DNA from: Cellulomonas wangsupingiae
GTDB taxonomy: Bacteria; Actinomycetota; Actinomycetes; Actinomycetales; Cellulomonadaceae
DNA: 64,000 nucleotides
Assembly (NCBI RefSeq): GCF_024508275.1
Contig: NZ_CP101989.1
Location: forward strand, 868,001-932,000
Direction of reading: 5' to 3'
The notes beneath the pieces were generated by a model that was not told the DNA's origin, searched no databases, and worked only from the letters and a program-made list of their open reading frames with translations. Made by a program: the position numbers and the translations under genes. Below are positions 17,316 to 26,245 of this stretch, in pieces. Within the stretch, counting starts at the first letter, position 1. Each line of letters starts with the position of its first letter.

Positions 17316-18959
17316 ATGGACGCCGCGCGCCACGACAGCACCCGCCCGCTGACGGTCGACGGGTCGGCGCCCGTCGGCCGCCCGCTCCACCACGTGTGGA
17401 ACGAGTGCGTCGGCGCGGGCCGCGCCAACGAGGCGCTGCGCGCGGACTGGCAGGCGCACTTCCGCGAGGCCGTCGACGTGCTCGGCGCCCGTCACGTCCG
17501 GTTCCACGGCCTCTTCCACGACGACATGTTCGTGTACCGCGGCAACGACGGCGGCGGTGGCGGCTTCGGCACCCCGACCCCGCTGGCCGAGCCCCTGCAC
17601 ACGTTCAGCTACGTCGACAAGGTCTTCGACTTCATCCTGTCGACCGGCGCACGGCCGTTCATCGAGCTCGGCTTCATGCCGCGCGACCTGGCGACGCAGA
17701 CCGAGACGCTGTTCTGGTGGAAGGCGCACTGCAGCCCGCCCACCGACATGGGCCGCTGGGCCGACCTGGTGTCCGCCACCGTGCGCCACTGGATCGAGCG
17801 GTACGGCATCGACGAGGTGCTCCAGTGGCGCTTCGAGGTCTGGAACGAGCCCAACCTCGTCCCGCTGTTCTGGACCGGCACCCGCACGCAGTACTTCGAG
17901 CTGTACGAGGCGAGCGTCCGCGCGATCAAGGCGATCGACGAGCGGCTGCTCGTCGGCGGCCCGTCCACCAGCGTCTTCGTCCCCGACGCCCGCTACGCCG
18001 GCGAGTACGAGGACCGGACGGCGTCGATCGCCACCGGCGAGGCCGAGGACCCCGACGCCCTCGACTGGCGCCCGGTGTGGATCGAGGAGTTCCTCGCGTG
18101 GTGCGCCGAGCGCGACCTGCCCGTCGACTTCGTCACCGCGCACCTCTACCCGACGGACTACGCCGCGACGCCGAGCGGGGGCGCCAAGGAGATCAGCCGC
18201 TACGTCGACGCGACGTACGACGACCTCACGCTGCTGCGCAGCATCCTGGCGAGCAGCCCCTACCCGGACGCCGAGGTCCACATCACCGAGTGGTCGACGT
18301 CGCCGTCGAGCCGCGACCGGTCGCACGACACGCTGTTCGCCGCGACGTACATCACGCGCGCCTACCTGCGCTGCGCCGGGCTCGCCGACTCGATCTCGTA
18401 CTGGACGTTCACCGACGTCTTCGAGGAGGGCGGTGCGGGTCTCGGCCCGTTCCACGGCGGCTTCGGCCTGGTCAACGAGCAGGGCCTGCACAAGCCGACG
18501 TTCCACGCGTTCGAGATGCTGTCACGCCTCGGCGACGAGGTCCTCGCCGACCTGCCGCACGGCATCGTCACGCGTCACCGCGCCTCGGGGAAGGTGGCGG
18601 CGGTCCTCCACCACTACCCCGACGAGATGGGCGGGCGCTCCGTGCGCGCCGAGAACACGTACGCCGCCGCGCGGGGCCTCGCCGACGTCGGCTCGCGCCG
18701 CACCGTGCGGCACACGGTCGAGGGTGTGGCGCCCGGTGCCGAGTTCGACCTCGTGCAGCTCGACTGGGAGCACGGCAACGTCGCGGAGGCGTGGCACGCG
18801 ATGGGCGAGCCGCTCAACCTGACGCCCCGCCAGACGGCCGACCTGCGCGAGACGGCCGACGGGCTGCTGCGGCGGACCCTGACGGCGTCCGCCGACGGCG
18901 TGCTGGAGATCGACCTCGACCTGCCGCCGTGGGCGGTCGTCGGGATCACGCAGCGCTGA
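17316..18959 (+). CDS. GH39 family beta-xylosidase-like glycosidase
   Basis: A 547-residue intracellular enzyme (no signal peptide). ATG at 17316 has GAGGAG upstream. The GH39 TIM barrel shows the acid/base E178 in EVWNEPNL and the nucleophile E325 in ITEWSTSPS. A beta-sandwich domain follows from about residue 400. It would release xylose from short xylo-oligosaccharides taken up after xylanase attack. The divergent LacI gene and the two shared operators indicate substrate-induced expression. Confidence 0.88.
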   Translation: MDAARHDSTRPLTVDGSAPVGRPLHHVWNECVGAGRANEALRADWQAHFREAVDVLGARHVRFHGLFHDDMFVYRGNDGGGGGFGTPTPLAEPLHTFSYVDKVFDFILSTGARPFIELGFMPRDLATQTETLFWWKAHCSPPTDMGRWADLVSATVRHWIERYGIDEVLQWRFEVWNEPNLVPLFWTGTRTQYFELYEASVRAIKAIDERLLVGGPSTSVFVPDARYAGEYEDRTASIATGEAEDPDALDWRPVWIEEFLAWCAERDLPVDFVTAHLYPTDYAATPSGGAKEISRYVDATYDDLTLLRSILASSPYPDAEVHITEWSTSPSSRDRSHDTLFAATYITRAYLRCAGLADSISYWTFTDVFEEGGAGLGPFHGGFGLVNEQGLHKPTFHAFEMLSRLGDEVLADLPHGIVTRHRASGKVAAVLHHYPDEMGGRSVRAENTYAAARGLADVGSRRTVRHTVEGVAPGAEFDLVQLDWEHGNVAEAWHAMGEPLNLTPRQTADLRETADGLLRRTLTASADGVLEIDLDLPPWAVVGITQR

Positions 18960-18966
18960 GGGAGCG

Positions 18967-18998
18967 GGGGCGTGCCCGTCGCACGACGGGCGCGCCCC
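18967..18998. terminator. Bidirectional hairpin terminator
   Basis: A 14-bp stem (18967-18980 with 18985-18998, one T-G wobble) and a 4-base loop, seven bases after the GH39 stop and facing the response regulator. Confidence 0.65.
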
Positions 18999-19001
18999 GC
19001 C

Positions 19002-19682
19002 TCACACGTCGCCGGCCTCGTGCACGCAGATGGCGATGTGCGTGCGGTTGTCCGCGGGCATCTTCTCCAGGATGCGGCTGATGTGCGTCTTGACGGTCGC
19101 GACCGTGATGAACAGCTCCGCCGCGATCTCGGTGTTCGACAGGCCCCGCCCGATGGCCCGGGCGACGTCACGCTCGCGCTCCGTGAGCGCGTCGAGGTGC
19201 TGCCGCGCCGCCGTGCGGCGCTCGTCGCGCGGCCGGTGCGTGACCGACGCGATGAGCCGGTCCGTGACGGACGGGGACAGCGTCGTGCGTCCGGCGCCCG
19301 CGTCCAGGACGTGCCGCACGATCTCGGCCGGTGGCGTGTCCTTCAGCAGGAACCCCGCGGCGCCGAGGCGCAGCGCCCCGAGGACCATCTCGTCGGTGTC
19401 GAACGTCGTGAGGATGACGACCCGGGCGTCCGGCTGCGCCGCCAGGAGCCGCTCGGTCGCCGCGAGGCCGTCGAGCCGCGGCATGCGGATGTCCATGAGC
19501 ACCACGTCCGGCGACGTCGCGCGGACCACCTCGATCGCCTCCAGGCCGTCGCCCGCCTCGGCGACCACCTCGATCGCCGGGTTCGCGCCGAGGATGAGCC
19601 GCAGCCCGACGCGCACGAGCGTCTCGTCGTCGACGAGCACGACCCGCACCGGGCGCACCGCCTGCTCCACCGTCGTCGTCAC
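19002..19682 (-). CDS. NarL/LuxR-type response regulator
   Basis: A 226-residue protein. The receiver domain has the acidic pocket VVLVDDE, the phospho-acceptor Asp in DVVLMDIRMPRLDG and Lys in GFLLKDTPP. The C-terminal LuxR HTH is LTERERDVARAIGRGLSNTE then IAAELFITVATVKTHISRIL. The start GTG at 19682 overlaps the kinase stop (GTGA). It pairs with the histidine kinase upstream; targets are not evident. Confidence 0.92.
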   Translation of the reverse strand: MTTTVEQAVRPVRVVLVDDETLVRVGLRLILGANPAIEVVAEAGDGLEAIEVVRATSPDVVLMDIRMPRLDGLAATERLLAAQPDARVVILTTFDTDEMVLGALRLGAAGFLLKDTPPAEIVRHVLDAGAGRTTLSPSVTDRLIASVTHRPRDERRTAARQHLDALTERERDVARAIGRGLSNTEIAAELFITVATVKTHISRILEKMPADNRTHIAICVHEAGDV

Positions 19683-20926
19683 GCGTGTCCCTCCGTCCCG
19701 GCCACCCACGGCAGCCACGCCTGCACCGCGAACGTCCCGTCGGGACGGCGCTGCACGTCCAGCCCGCCGCCGGTCAGCCGCAGACGCTCCGACAGCCCCG
19801 TCAGGCCCCAGCCCGACGTGGGCAGCGGCGCGCTCGGCGGCTGCTCCGGGACCGGGTTAGTCACCTCGACCCCCACGCGCTCGCCGGGCGACCCGTGGAG
19901 CCGCACCTGCACCGGCGCCCCCGGCGCGTGCTTGCGCGCGTTCGTCAGCGTCTCCTGCACCACGCGGTAGAGGTGCCGGCTGGTCGACACCGGCAGCCGC
20001 GCCAGGTCGTCCTCGCCGACGTGGTCGAGCACGAACGTCACGGGCGAGCCCGCGGCCCGCGTGCCCTCGACGAGCTCGCCGACCTGCGCGAACGTCGGCT
20101 GCGGGCGGGCCTGCTCGTCGGCGGTCGACGTGTCGCGCAGCAGCCCGAGCACCTCGCGCAGCTCCCCGAGCGCCTCGTGCGCGTTCTCGCGGACCACGGC
20201 GGCGGTCTCGCGGACCTGCTCGGGCTCGAGGCCCGCGCGGTACTCCAGCGCCCCGGCGTGCAGCGCGACGAGCGACAGCCGGTGCGCCAGCACGTCGTGC
20301 ATCTCGCGGGCGATGCGGTTGCGCTCGGCCGCGCGGGCGCTATCCCCGCGTGCGTCGGCCTCGCGGCGGGCGATGGCTGCCTGCTCGCGCAGCGACCCCA
20401 CGAGCGCGCGCCGTCCGCCGATGAACATGCCGGTGACGATGACCAGCGCTGTGAACACCAGCTGGACGACGACCACTGCGGCCTGGGAGGGCGAAGGGCC
20501 CTCGAGCGTCACCACGTACGTGCTGAACGCCCGGTCCGCGACCAGGGCAGCACCCACCCACAGCACGCCGATCGGCGCGATCTCGGCCCACCGCCGCCGC
20601 GTCGCCAGCGACACGACGGCCAGGAGCACGAAGCCACCGGCGAACGGCGCGAACGACCCGAGGGCCACGATGATCCCGGTCAGCAGCAGGGGGGCGCGCC
20701 GCCGCAGGACGTACAGCGTCCCGCACACCAGCGTGCCGGCGACGTCCGCCACGAGCCAGAGCCCTGCGCTGGCGCGCGTCTGCATCGTCGGGTCCGCCTC
20801 GAGGCTGACGCCGTACATCACGAGCCCGCCGAGCGCGCCGACCACGAGCGCGAGGAGCACCCGCCACGTCAGTGCCCACGCCCGTCGGCCACGACCGGGT
20901 GCGTGCAGGGTGGCGGTGCTGGTCAC
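19679..20926 (-). CDS. NarL-family sensor histidine kinase
   Basis: A 415-residue membrane kinase. Hydrophobic segments occupy about residues 15-165. The HisKA_3 dimerisation motif is RIAREMHDVLAHRLSLVALH with phospho-accepting His near residue 210. The C-terminal HATPase has the N-box segment YRVVQETLTNARKHAPG and GWGLTGLSERL. First gene of a two-gene operon with the response regulator. The signal is unknown; the sensor part is almost all membrane, as in kinases that sense cell-envelope stress. Confidence 0.9.
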   Translation of the reverse strand: MTSTATLHAPGRGRRAWALTWRVLLALVVGALGGLVMYGVSLEADPTMQTRASAGLWLVADVAGTLVCGTLYVLRRRAPLLLTGIIVALGSFAPFAGGFVLLAVVSLATRRRWAEIAPIGVLWVGAALVADRAFSTYVVTLEGPSPSQAAVVVVQLVFTALVIVTGMFIGGRRALVGSLREQAAIARREADARGDSARAAERNRIAREMHDVLAHRLSLVALHAGALEYRAGLEPEQVRETAAVVRENAHEALGELREVLGLLRDTSTADEQARPQPTFAQVGELVEGTRAAGSPVTFVLDHVGEDDLARLPVSTSRHLYRVVQETLTNARKHAPGAPVQVRLHGSPGERVGVEVTNPVPEQPPSAPLPTSGWGLTGLSERLRLTGGGLDVQRRPDGTFAVQAWLPWVAGTEGHA

Positions 20927-21080
20927 GAGCCGATGCTAGGTGCGCGGCACCGCGGAGCGGATCGGTCGCGAGGACGACCCTCCGGGTGGCCGGCGCACCC
21001 GGCCGGTGCTCGTGGCCGACGCGGGGGCGCTCGTCCGCGCGGCCGATGCGCGTGCGTCACCGGCGGGCGACGATGGGACC

Positions 21081-22109
21081 GTGAGCAGCGCGCACGTCGT
21101 CGTCGACCGCCCGGGCACCTACGCGTACCACCGCCTGCAGCGGACCCGGCCGGGCACCTGCTGGTGGCGGCCGCTGGTCGTGGGGGTCGTCGCGCTGGCG
21201 CTCTACGTGGTGCTCCTGGCGGTCGGGGGCGTCCTGGTGCTCGTCGCCGCGGTCGCGTCCGGTCCGGGCGGGACGGACACGCTCGCGGCCCTCGACGTGG
21301 CCGACTTCACGGACCCCCTGGCCTTCGCGCTCGGGATGCTCACGATCATCGCGATGATGCCCGCCGTGCTCGTGGCCACGTGGCTGCTCGGCGCCCGGCC
21401 GGTCGGGCTGCTCGTGTCCGTCGCCGGGCGCGTCCGGTGGGGGTGGACGGCGCGGTGCCTCGGTGTGGCGGCGGGGCTCGCGCTCCTGCTGAACGGAGGC
21501 GACGCGGTGCTCGCGGCGCTCCGCGGGCAGGCGTGGGAGCCGCAGGTGACCGCCACCTCGTGGCTGCTGGTCGCGCTCGTCGTGCTGCTCGTGCCGGCGC
21601 AGTGCGTCGCGGAGGAGGTCGTGTTCCGCGGCTACCTCGTGCAGAGCGTCGGGACGTGGCTGCGGCACCCCGCCTTCGCGATCCTGCTGCCGGTGCCGCT
21701 GTTCGTGCTCGGGCACACCTACGTCAACCTCGCCATGGTCGACACCGCCGTCTGGGCGACGGCGATGGGCTGGCTCGTATGGCGAACGGGTGGTCTCGAG
21801 GCCGCCGCGGCGGCCCACGTCGTCAACAACGTCACCGTGTTCACCCTGGGCGCCGTGGGCCTGGCCGACCTCGACCTGGTCGACATCGGGCCGGTCTCCC
21901 TCGCGGTCTCGACGGCGTCGACGCTGGCCTACGTCGCACTGGTCGAGGTGCTGGTCCGGCGCACAGGACTGCCCACCGTGCGGGTGGTGCGGGGCGCCTC
22001 CCCGGCCGCCGCCCCCGGCGCCGTCGGGGCCGCCGTCGGGGTCCTGCCCGCACCGGCCCCGCCGTCCGGGTCCGGTCCTGTCACAGCCGCGACGTCACCC
22101 CGGCCGTGA
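21081..22109 (+). CDS. CPBP family intramembrane metalloprotease
   Basis: A 342-residue multi-pass protein. The three family motifs are present: EEVVFRGYL (EExxxR) near residue 178, FVLGHTYVN (FxxxH) near 210 and HVVNN (HxxxN) near 247. They build the zinc-type active site in the membrane. The GTG at 21081 was chosen because the frame upstream has no protein-like character. A 47-base gap separates it from the HTH-TPR regulator, so the two may be linked, for instance in peptide processing. Confidence 0.85.
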   Translation: MSSAHVVVDRPGTYAYHRLQRTRPGTCWWRPLVVGVVALALYVVLLAVGGVLVLVAAVASGPGGTDTLAALDVADFTDPLAFALGMLTIIAMMPAVLVATWLLGARPVGLLVSVAGRVRWGWTARCLGVAAGLALLLNGGDAVLAALRGQAWEPQVTATSWLLVALVVLLVPAQCVAEEVVFRGYLVQSVGTWLRHPAFAILLPVPLFVLGHTYVNLAMVDTAVWATAMGWLVWRTGGLEAAAAAHVVNNVTVFTLGAVGLADLDLVDIGPVSLAVSTASTLAYVALVEVLVRRTGLPTVRVVRGASPAAAPGAVGAAVGVLPAPAPPSGSGPVTAATSPRP

Positions 22110-22114
22110 CAGGA
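22076..22114. promoter_or_regulatory. Inverted repeat before the HTH-TPR regulator
   Basis: TCCTGTCAC (22076-22084) and GTGACAGGA (22106-22114) are perfect 9-bp arms with 21 bases between. The element covers the stop codon of the protease and ends 42 bases before the regulator start. It may be an autoregulatory operator or a hairpin. Confidence 0.45.
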
Positions 22115-22156
22115 GTCCAGGTCGCCCTCTTTCGCGCGGGGGAGAGGCTGCCTATC

Positions 22157-23461
22157 GTGAGAGCCGTGCACCCCGTGAGTGAACGCATCCGTGACGCACG
22201 TGAGCGCTGCGGCCTGTCGCAGGCGGACCTCGCGCGCGCGGCCTCGATGCACCCCAGCTACGTCTCGCACCTCGAGCGCGGCGTCCGCGGGCCGGGGGAC
22301 GGCGCGCTCGAACGGCTGGCCCGCGCCCTGGGGGTCACCACGACCTACCTCGAGCAGGGTGAGCGCTCACCCGCGTACGTGGCGTCCGAGGCGTCGGTCG
22401 TGCGCGCCCGTCAGCTCGTGCGCGCCGGCCGGGCCCGTGAGGCGGTCACCGAGCTCGAGACCGTCGACCTCGACGCGCTCGACGTCGACCAGGCCGCGCG
22501 GGTCCTGCTCGCCCGCTCGGAGGCCCTGGACCTCGCCGGGGACCTCGAGGCCTCGGCGCGGCTCCTGGTCGAGACGACCCGCCTGCTGACGCAGGGACAC
22601 CGCCCCCAGCGTGCTGCCTACGCGGCGACGCGCCTGGTCATGGCGCTGACCGAGGCCGACGACCTGCACGCCGCGGTGCGCGTCGGTGAGGAGCAGCTGG
22701 CGGCGCTCGCGCAGGGCGCGGCGGGCACCGACGAGATCTTCCGCCTCGAGTCCACGCTGGTCTGGGCCTACGTGGCCCGCGGCGACGTCACGTACGCGCG
22801 GGTGCGCGGGACGGACCTGCTGTCCCGTGCACTGGTCCACGGCTCGGCCCGGGCCGTGTGGTCCGTGCACTGGAACCTGGCGTTCGTCGACGACGCGCTC
22901 GGTGACGCGCAGGACGCGCTGGCGCACCTGCACGCCGCGCTCGCCCTCGCCGGCGGCGCCGAGGCCGACCGTGACGTCCCCCGGCTCCGCCTCGACCTCG
23001 CGCACCTGCTGCTCGCTGTCGTCCCCGCCCGCCCGCGGGAGGCGCTGCTCGAGCTCGACGCCGCGGGCACGGCCCTGGAGGTCGGCGAGTCACGGGTCGA
23101 GCTGGCGCGCTCGGCGACCATCCGGTCCCGCGCGCTGCTGATGCTCGGCGACCACCGTGCCGCCCTCTCGCACGCGTCGCGGGCCGTCGAGATGCTCTCC
23201 TCCGGAGAGCGACGGGACGCGGCCGCGGCGCACGAGGCGCTCGGGGACGCCCTGCTCGCGTCGGGCGAGCGGACGGCGGCGATCAAGGCGTACCGGCAGG
23301 TCGCCGACCGGCTCGACCTCGTCCCGGCGGGACGTCCGTCGGCCGTCGCCTGGCGGCGCGTCGGCGACCGGCTGCGTGCGGCGGGGGACGACCGCGCACG
23401 CGTCGCCGAGGCGTACCGGCGTGCGCTCGACGGCGCCGGGGTGGGCACCACGCGCCGGTGA
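22157..23461 (+). CDS. HTH (XRE/Cro-type) regulator with TPR-like domain, RRNPP-like architecture
   Basis: A 434-residue protein. GTG at 22157 has GGGGGAGAGG nine bases upstream; GTGs at 22166 and 22175 are alternatives. The HTH spans about residues 8-65 (GLSQADLARAASMHPSYVSH then LERGVRGPGDGALERLARAL). The rest is a chain of helix pairs rich in Ala/Leu with TPR character (ARVLLARSEALDLAGDLEAS, RVAEAYRRALDG). This HTH-TPR layout is that of RRNPP sensors (PlcR, NprR, Rgg) that bind secreted peptides. The next gene encodes a 39-residue secreted peptide, which makes a sensor-peptide pair plausible. It is unproven: HTH-TPR proteins of other roles are common in actinobacteria. Confidence 0.75.
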   Translation: MRAVHPVSERIRDARERCGLSQADLARAASMHPSYVSHLERGVRGPGDGALERLARALGVTTTYLEQGERSPAYVASEASVVRARQLVRAGRAREAVTELETVDLDALDVDQAARVLLARSEALDLAGDLEASARLLVETTRLLTQGHRPQRAAYAATRLVMALTEADDLHAAVRVGEEQLAALAQGAAGTDEIFRLESTLVWAYVARGDVTYARVRGTDLLSRALVHGSARAVWSVHWNLAFVDDALGDAQDALAHLHAALALAGGAEADRDVPRLRLDLAHLLLAVVPARPREALLELDAAGTALEVGESRVELARSATIRSRALLMLGDHRAALSHASRAVEMLSSGERRDAAAAHEALGDALLASGERTAAIKAYRQVADRLDLVPAGRPSAVAWRRVGDRLRAAGDDRARVAEAYRRALDGAGVGTTRR

Positions 23462-23791
23462 CCCCCGGTGGGCCGTGAGGCCCACGCCCGACGGCCAGGA
23501 CCCGACGCAGGCGTCCCGCGCCGTCGTCCGCCGGCCGCTGCCGGGACGCCCCGGCGTGCACCGGGGACCGGCTCCGCGGTCGTCCGCGCCTCCTCGACGG
23601 GGTCGCGCACGACCGTGCGATCGGCGTGCGCGGAGGGGGTCGGGTGCCGCAGAACTGCGACACGCCCGGACAAAGTCGGACTAGGGAGTGTCTACGCGGT
23701 CTTCGCCGAAGTCATTGCGGTCGAGACATCCGCGTGGGGAACATTCCGGAGTGCCGGACGTCCCGGCACCTCGTCCCGAAGGAGATCCACC
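23462..23791. other. 330-base gene-free stretch before the peptide gene
   Basis: No protein-like frame beyond chance opens here. The second half (23660-23760) is less GC-rich than its surroundings and probably holds the peptide promoter. Visible elements are the small inverted repeat CTTCGCCGAAG (23701-23711) and GACAC/GTGTC arms near 23660 and 23689. No strong terminator is seen after the regulator. Confidence 0.4.
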
Positions 23792-23911
23792 ATGAAGAAG
23801 CTCACCGTCACCCTCGTGGTCGCCGTCCTCTCCCTCGCCGGTGTCGCCGGTGCCTCCGCGGCCTCGGCCGCCCCCAGCACGGCCCTGTCGCCCTGCTGCA
23901 AGTTCGTCTGA
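23792..23911 (+). CDS. Tiny secreted peptide precursor, candidate signalling peptide
   Basis: A 39-residue precursor with an excellent ribosome site (AAGGAG, 23779-23784) nine bases before ATG 23792. The N-terminus starts MKKLTVTLVVAVLSLAG and continues to an Ala-Ser-Ala stretch ending near residue 26, a textbook Sec signal peptide. Cleavage after ASA would leave about 13 residues, APSTALSPCCKFV. It lies downstream of the HTH-TPR regulator on the same strand. The good start region and intact signal peptide argue against a chance ORF. It could be a pheromone for that regulator or a small wall-acting peptide. Confidence 0.7.
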   Translation: MKKLTVTLVVAVLSLAGVAGASAASAAPSTALSPCCKFV

Positions 23912-23940
23912 GGAGCGCTCCCACGATGAGCCGTCGCCTC

Positions 23941-23985
23941 GCGTCGCCGTGCCGAGGGCCCCTGGGGGTCCACGGCCGGCGACGC
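23941..23985. terminator. Hairpin between convergent peptide gene and small gene
   Basis: GCGTCGCCG (23941-23949) pairs with CGGCGACGC (23977-23985), with further CCGTG/CACGG pairing inside. It starts 30 bases after the peptide stop and faces the minus-strand gene at 24004. Confidence 0.45.
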
Positions 23986-24003
23986 GGGCGCGGCGGGAGT
24001 CGG

Positions 24004-24234
24004 TCAGCCCGTCCGGCCGGGCTCGCCGCTCAGCAGCAGGACGGACTCCACGGTGTCGATGCGGATGCAGGGCGCCGCACCGGACGGTCCGACGAAGATG
24101 ACGTTGCCGGACAGCAGGCAGGACAGCGGTCCGGCGTACTCGCCCCCCGACGACGTCCGGACGGCGACCTCGCACCCGTCGAGGTGGCTGAGGTAGGCGC
24201 GCACGCCGGCGAGCGCGGGGTCGACCGGGTCCAT
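24004..24234 (-). CDS. Small hypothetical protein, possible small beta-barrel
   Basis: A 76-residue protein with a beta-rich centre (YAGPLSCLLSGNVIFVGP and IRIDTVESVLLLS), loosely like an LSm-type small barrel. It has two Cys. No family is assigned. It converges with the secreted-peptide gene. Confidence 0.5.
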   Translation of the reverse strand: MDPVDPALAGVRAYLSHLDGCEVAVRTSSGGEYAGPLSCLLSGNVIFVGPSGAAPCIRIDTVESVLLLSGEPGRTG

Positions 24235-24317
24235 CGCCCGAACCTATCCCGCGGGTGCGGTGCGGCGCGTCGCCCGTCCCGGTGGCTCGCGGCCCGCCGT
24301 GACGGGGCCGGCGCCGG

Positions 24318-24917
24318 TCAGCCGGTGGCGGACGTCGCGCGGGCGACCCGCTCGAGGTGCTCGCGGTGGGCGGCCCACTCCGCGGCCGTGCGGACCCCGA
24401 GGTTCGCGTCGCCGGCCCGCATGCCCGCGACCCCGTCGACCGTCTCGCGCAGCACGTCCGCGTGCCCCGCGTGGCGCGTGACCTCGGACAGCAGGTGCAC
24501 CAGCACGGTGTGCAGCGAGACGTCGGCCTTCTGCGGGCCCCACCACGGGACGTGTCCGGGCGCATCGAGGGGCAGGGCCTCGACCGTGGCGTCGGCGTGG
24601 GCGCACGAGTGCTGCCACAGGGAGAGCACGTCGGCGCGTGTCTCGTCCTCGGCCGCGTACATGTCGGACTCCGGCGCCGCGTCCGCCTCGAACCACGGCA
24701 CCGGGCCGCGCGGCGACGGGCGGCCGAAGACCACCCCGAGGTAGTCGAGCTGCACCGAGGCGACGTGCTTCACCAGGCCCAGCAGGTTGGTCCCCGTGGG
24801 GACGAGCGGACGGCGGACGTCGTAGTCGTCCAGCCCTTCGAGCTTGCCGACGAGGTCGCTGCGGGCCTCCCGCAGGTACCGGTGCAGGACCTGCTTCTGG
24901 GTGGGTGCGGCGGTCAT
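24318..24917 (-). CDS. DinB-like (DUF664) protein
   Basis: A 199-residue four-helix-bundle protein. It starts MTAAPTQKQVLHRYLREAR and contains the conserved LLGLVKHVASVQLDYLGVVF (His of the metal triad) and VLVHLLSEVTRHAGHADVLR (further His). DinB-like proteins bind a divalent metal and often act as thiol transferases; the specific role here is unknown. The frame is open far upstream on this strand, but the ATG at 24917 fits family length. Confidence 0.8.
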   Translation of the reverse strand: MTAAPTQKQVLHRYLREARSDLVGKLEGLDDYDVRRPLVPTGTNLLGLVKHVASVQLDYLGVVFGRPSPRGPVPWFEADAAPESDMYAAEDETRADVLSLWQHSCAHADATVEALPLDAPGHVPWWGPQKADVSLHTVLVHLLSEVTRHAGHADVLRETVDGVAGMRAGDANLGVRTAAEWAAHREHLERVARATSATG

Positions 24918-24952
24918 GCCGACATCCTGCACGCGGGCACCGACACCACGGG

Positions 24953-26245
24953 TCACACGCCGCGAGGGCGGCGCAGCGCCTCGCGCAGCGGCGGCACGGG
25001 TGTGCCGGCGTCCGCCAGGTACCGGCGCGTCCGGCGCCGGCTGCGCAGCACCCCGGCGACCCCCACGACCCAGGGCACGAGGAGCACCGCGAACGCCAGG
25101 CGGTACGCGTCGAGCGAGTACGACGTCGTGCCGGGGGGCGACACCAGCTCGAGGACGACACCGACCGCGAGGACGCCGGCGATGGTCGACGTGAAGCCCC
25201 CGGTGTTGACGAAGCCCGTGGCCGTGCCCAACCGGTCCATCGACGTGAAGGTCCGGGCGAAGTCGATGCCGACCAGTGACACCGGCCCCCCGGCGCCGAT
25301 CACGACCGCGAACACGACCAGCTGGCCCAGCGGGCGGGGCGTCGAGGGGACGAGCAGCGCCACCCACACCGCGAGCGTCGCGGTCGCGGAGGCGAGGACG
25401 ACCCACGACCGTCGCAGCGGGTGGCGGGAGGTCCAGTGGCCGATGAGCGGCCCCGCCGTGATGGCGGACACCGTCATCGCCGTGAGCAGCAGGCTCGCCT
25501 CCCCGGGGGTGCGGCCCTGGGCCGTCACGAAGAAGGGCACGCCCCACAGCAGCGCGACGACGTTGAACGAGAAGGGCGTCAGGAAGTGCGTCCAGTACCC
25601 GAGCCGGGTGCCGGCGGGCAGCGCGGCCGCCCGCACCGCGGGGACGAACCGCTCCCGGGCGGCGCGCTCGCCCGGCACGGCCGGGCGCGGAGCGAGGCCG
25701 ACGGCCGCGGCCACCGTGGCGGCGACACCGACGAGCGCGAGCGTCCCGAACGCGGCCTGCCAGCCCTCGGCGTGCAGCACCCAGGCGACCGCCAGGGCGG
25801 ACACGATCTGGCCCGACTGCCCGACCAGGCCGGTGACCTGCACCATCACGGGGATGCGGCGCGCCGGGAACCGTTCGGCGATGAGCCGGCAGGCGCTGAT
25901 GAAGATCGCGGCGTCGCCACCACCGAGGAGGGCGCGTGCCCCGAGCGCGGTCGGCACGTCGTCGGCGATCGCCAGCAGCCCTTGGCCGGCGGCCATGACG
26001 GCGGCGCCCGTCGTCAGCAGCGCCCGCGGCCCGAACCGGTCGACCGCCTGCCCGGCCGGGATCTGCAGGCCCGCGTAGACGGCGAGCTGCATGACGGAGA
26101 ACATCGCCAGACCCGTGGCCCCGAGGGAGAACCGCTCGACCGCCTCGACCCCGGCGACCCCGAGCGACGTGCGGTGCACGACGGCCACCAGGTACACCGC
26201 TGCCGCGACCGCCCACACCGCCATGGCGCTGCGGCCCGCGCGCAT
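24953..26245 (-). CDS. MFS transporter
   Basis: A 430-residue membrane protein with about 12 hydrophobic segments. ATG at 26245 has a GGAGG site. The first half shows FSLGATGLAMFSVMQLAVYA and AGQAVDRFGPRALLTTGAAV, the MFS loop 2-3 DRxGxR motif. The substrate cannot be inferred. The DinB gene lies 35 bases downstream on the same strand, so the two may form an operon. Confidence 0.88.
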   Translation of the reverse strand: MRAGRSAMAVWAVAAAVYLVAVVHRTSLGVAGVEAVERFSLGATGLAMFSVMQLAVYAGLQIPAGQAVDRFGPRALLTTGAAVMAAGQGLLAIADDVPTALGARALLGGGDAAIFISACRLIAERFPARRIPVMVQVTGLVGQSGQIVSALAVAWVLHAEGWQAAFGTLALVGVAATVAAAVGLAPRPAVPGERAARERFVPAVRAAALPAGTRLGYWTHFLTPFSFNVVALLWGVPFFVTAQGRTPGEASLLLTAMTVSAITAGPLIGHWTSRHPLRRSWVVLASATATLAVWVALLVPSTPRPLGQLVVFAVVIGAGGPVSLVGIDFARTFTSMDRLGTATGFVNTGGFTSTIAGVLAVGVVLELVSPPGTTSYSLDAYRLAFAVLLVPWVVGVAGVLRSRRRTRRYLADAGTPVPPLREALRRPRGV

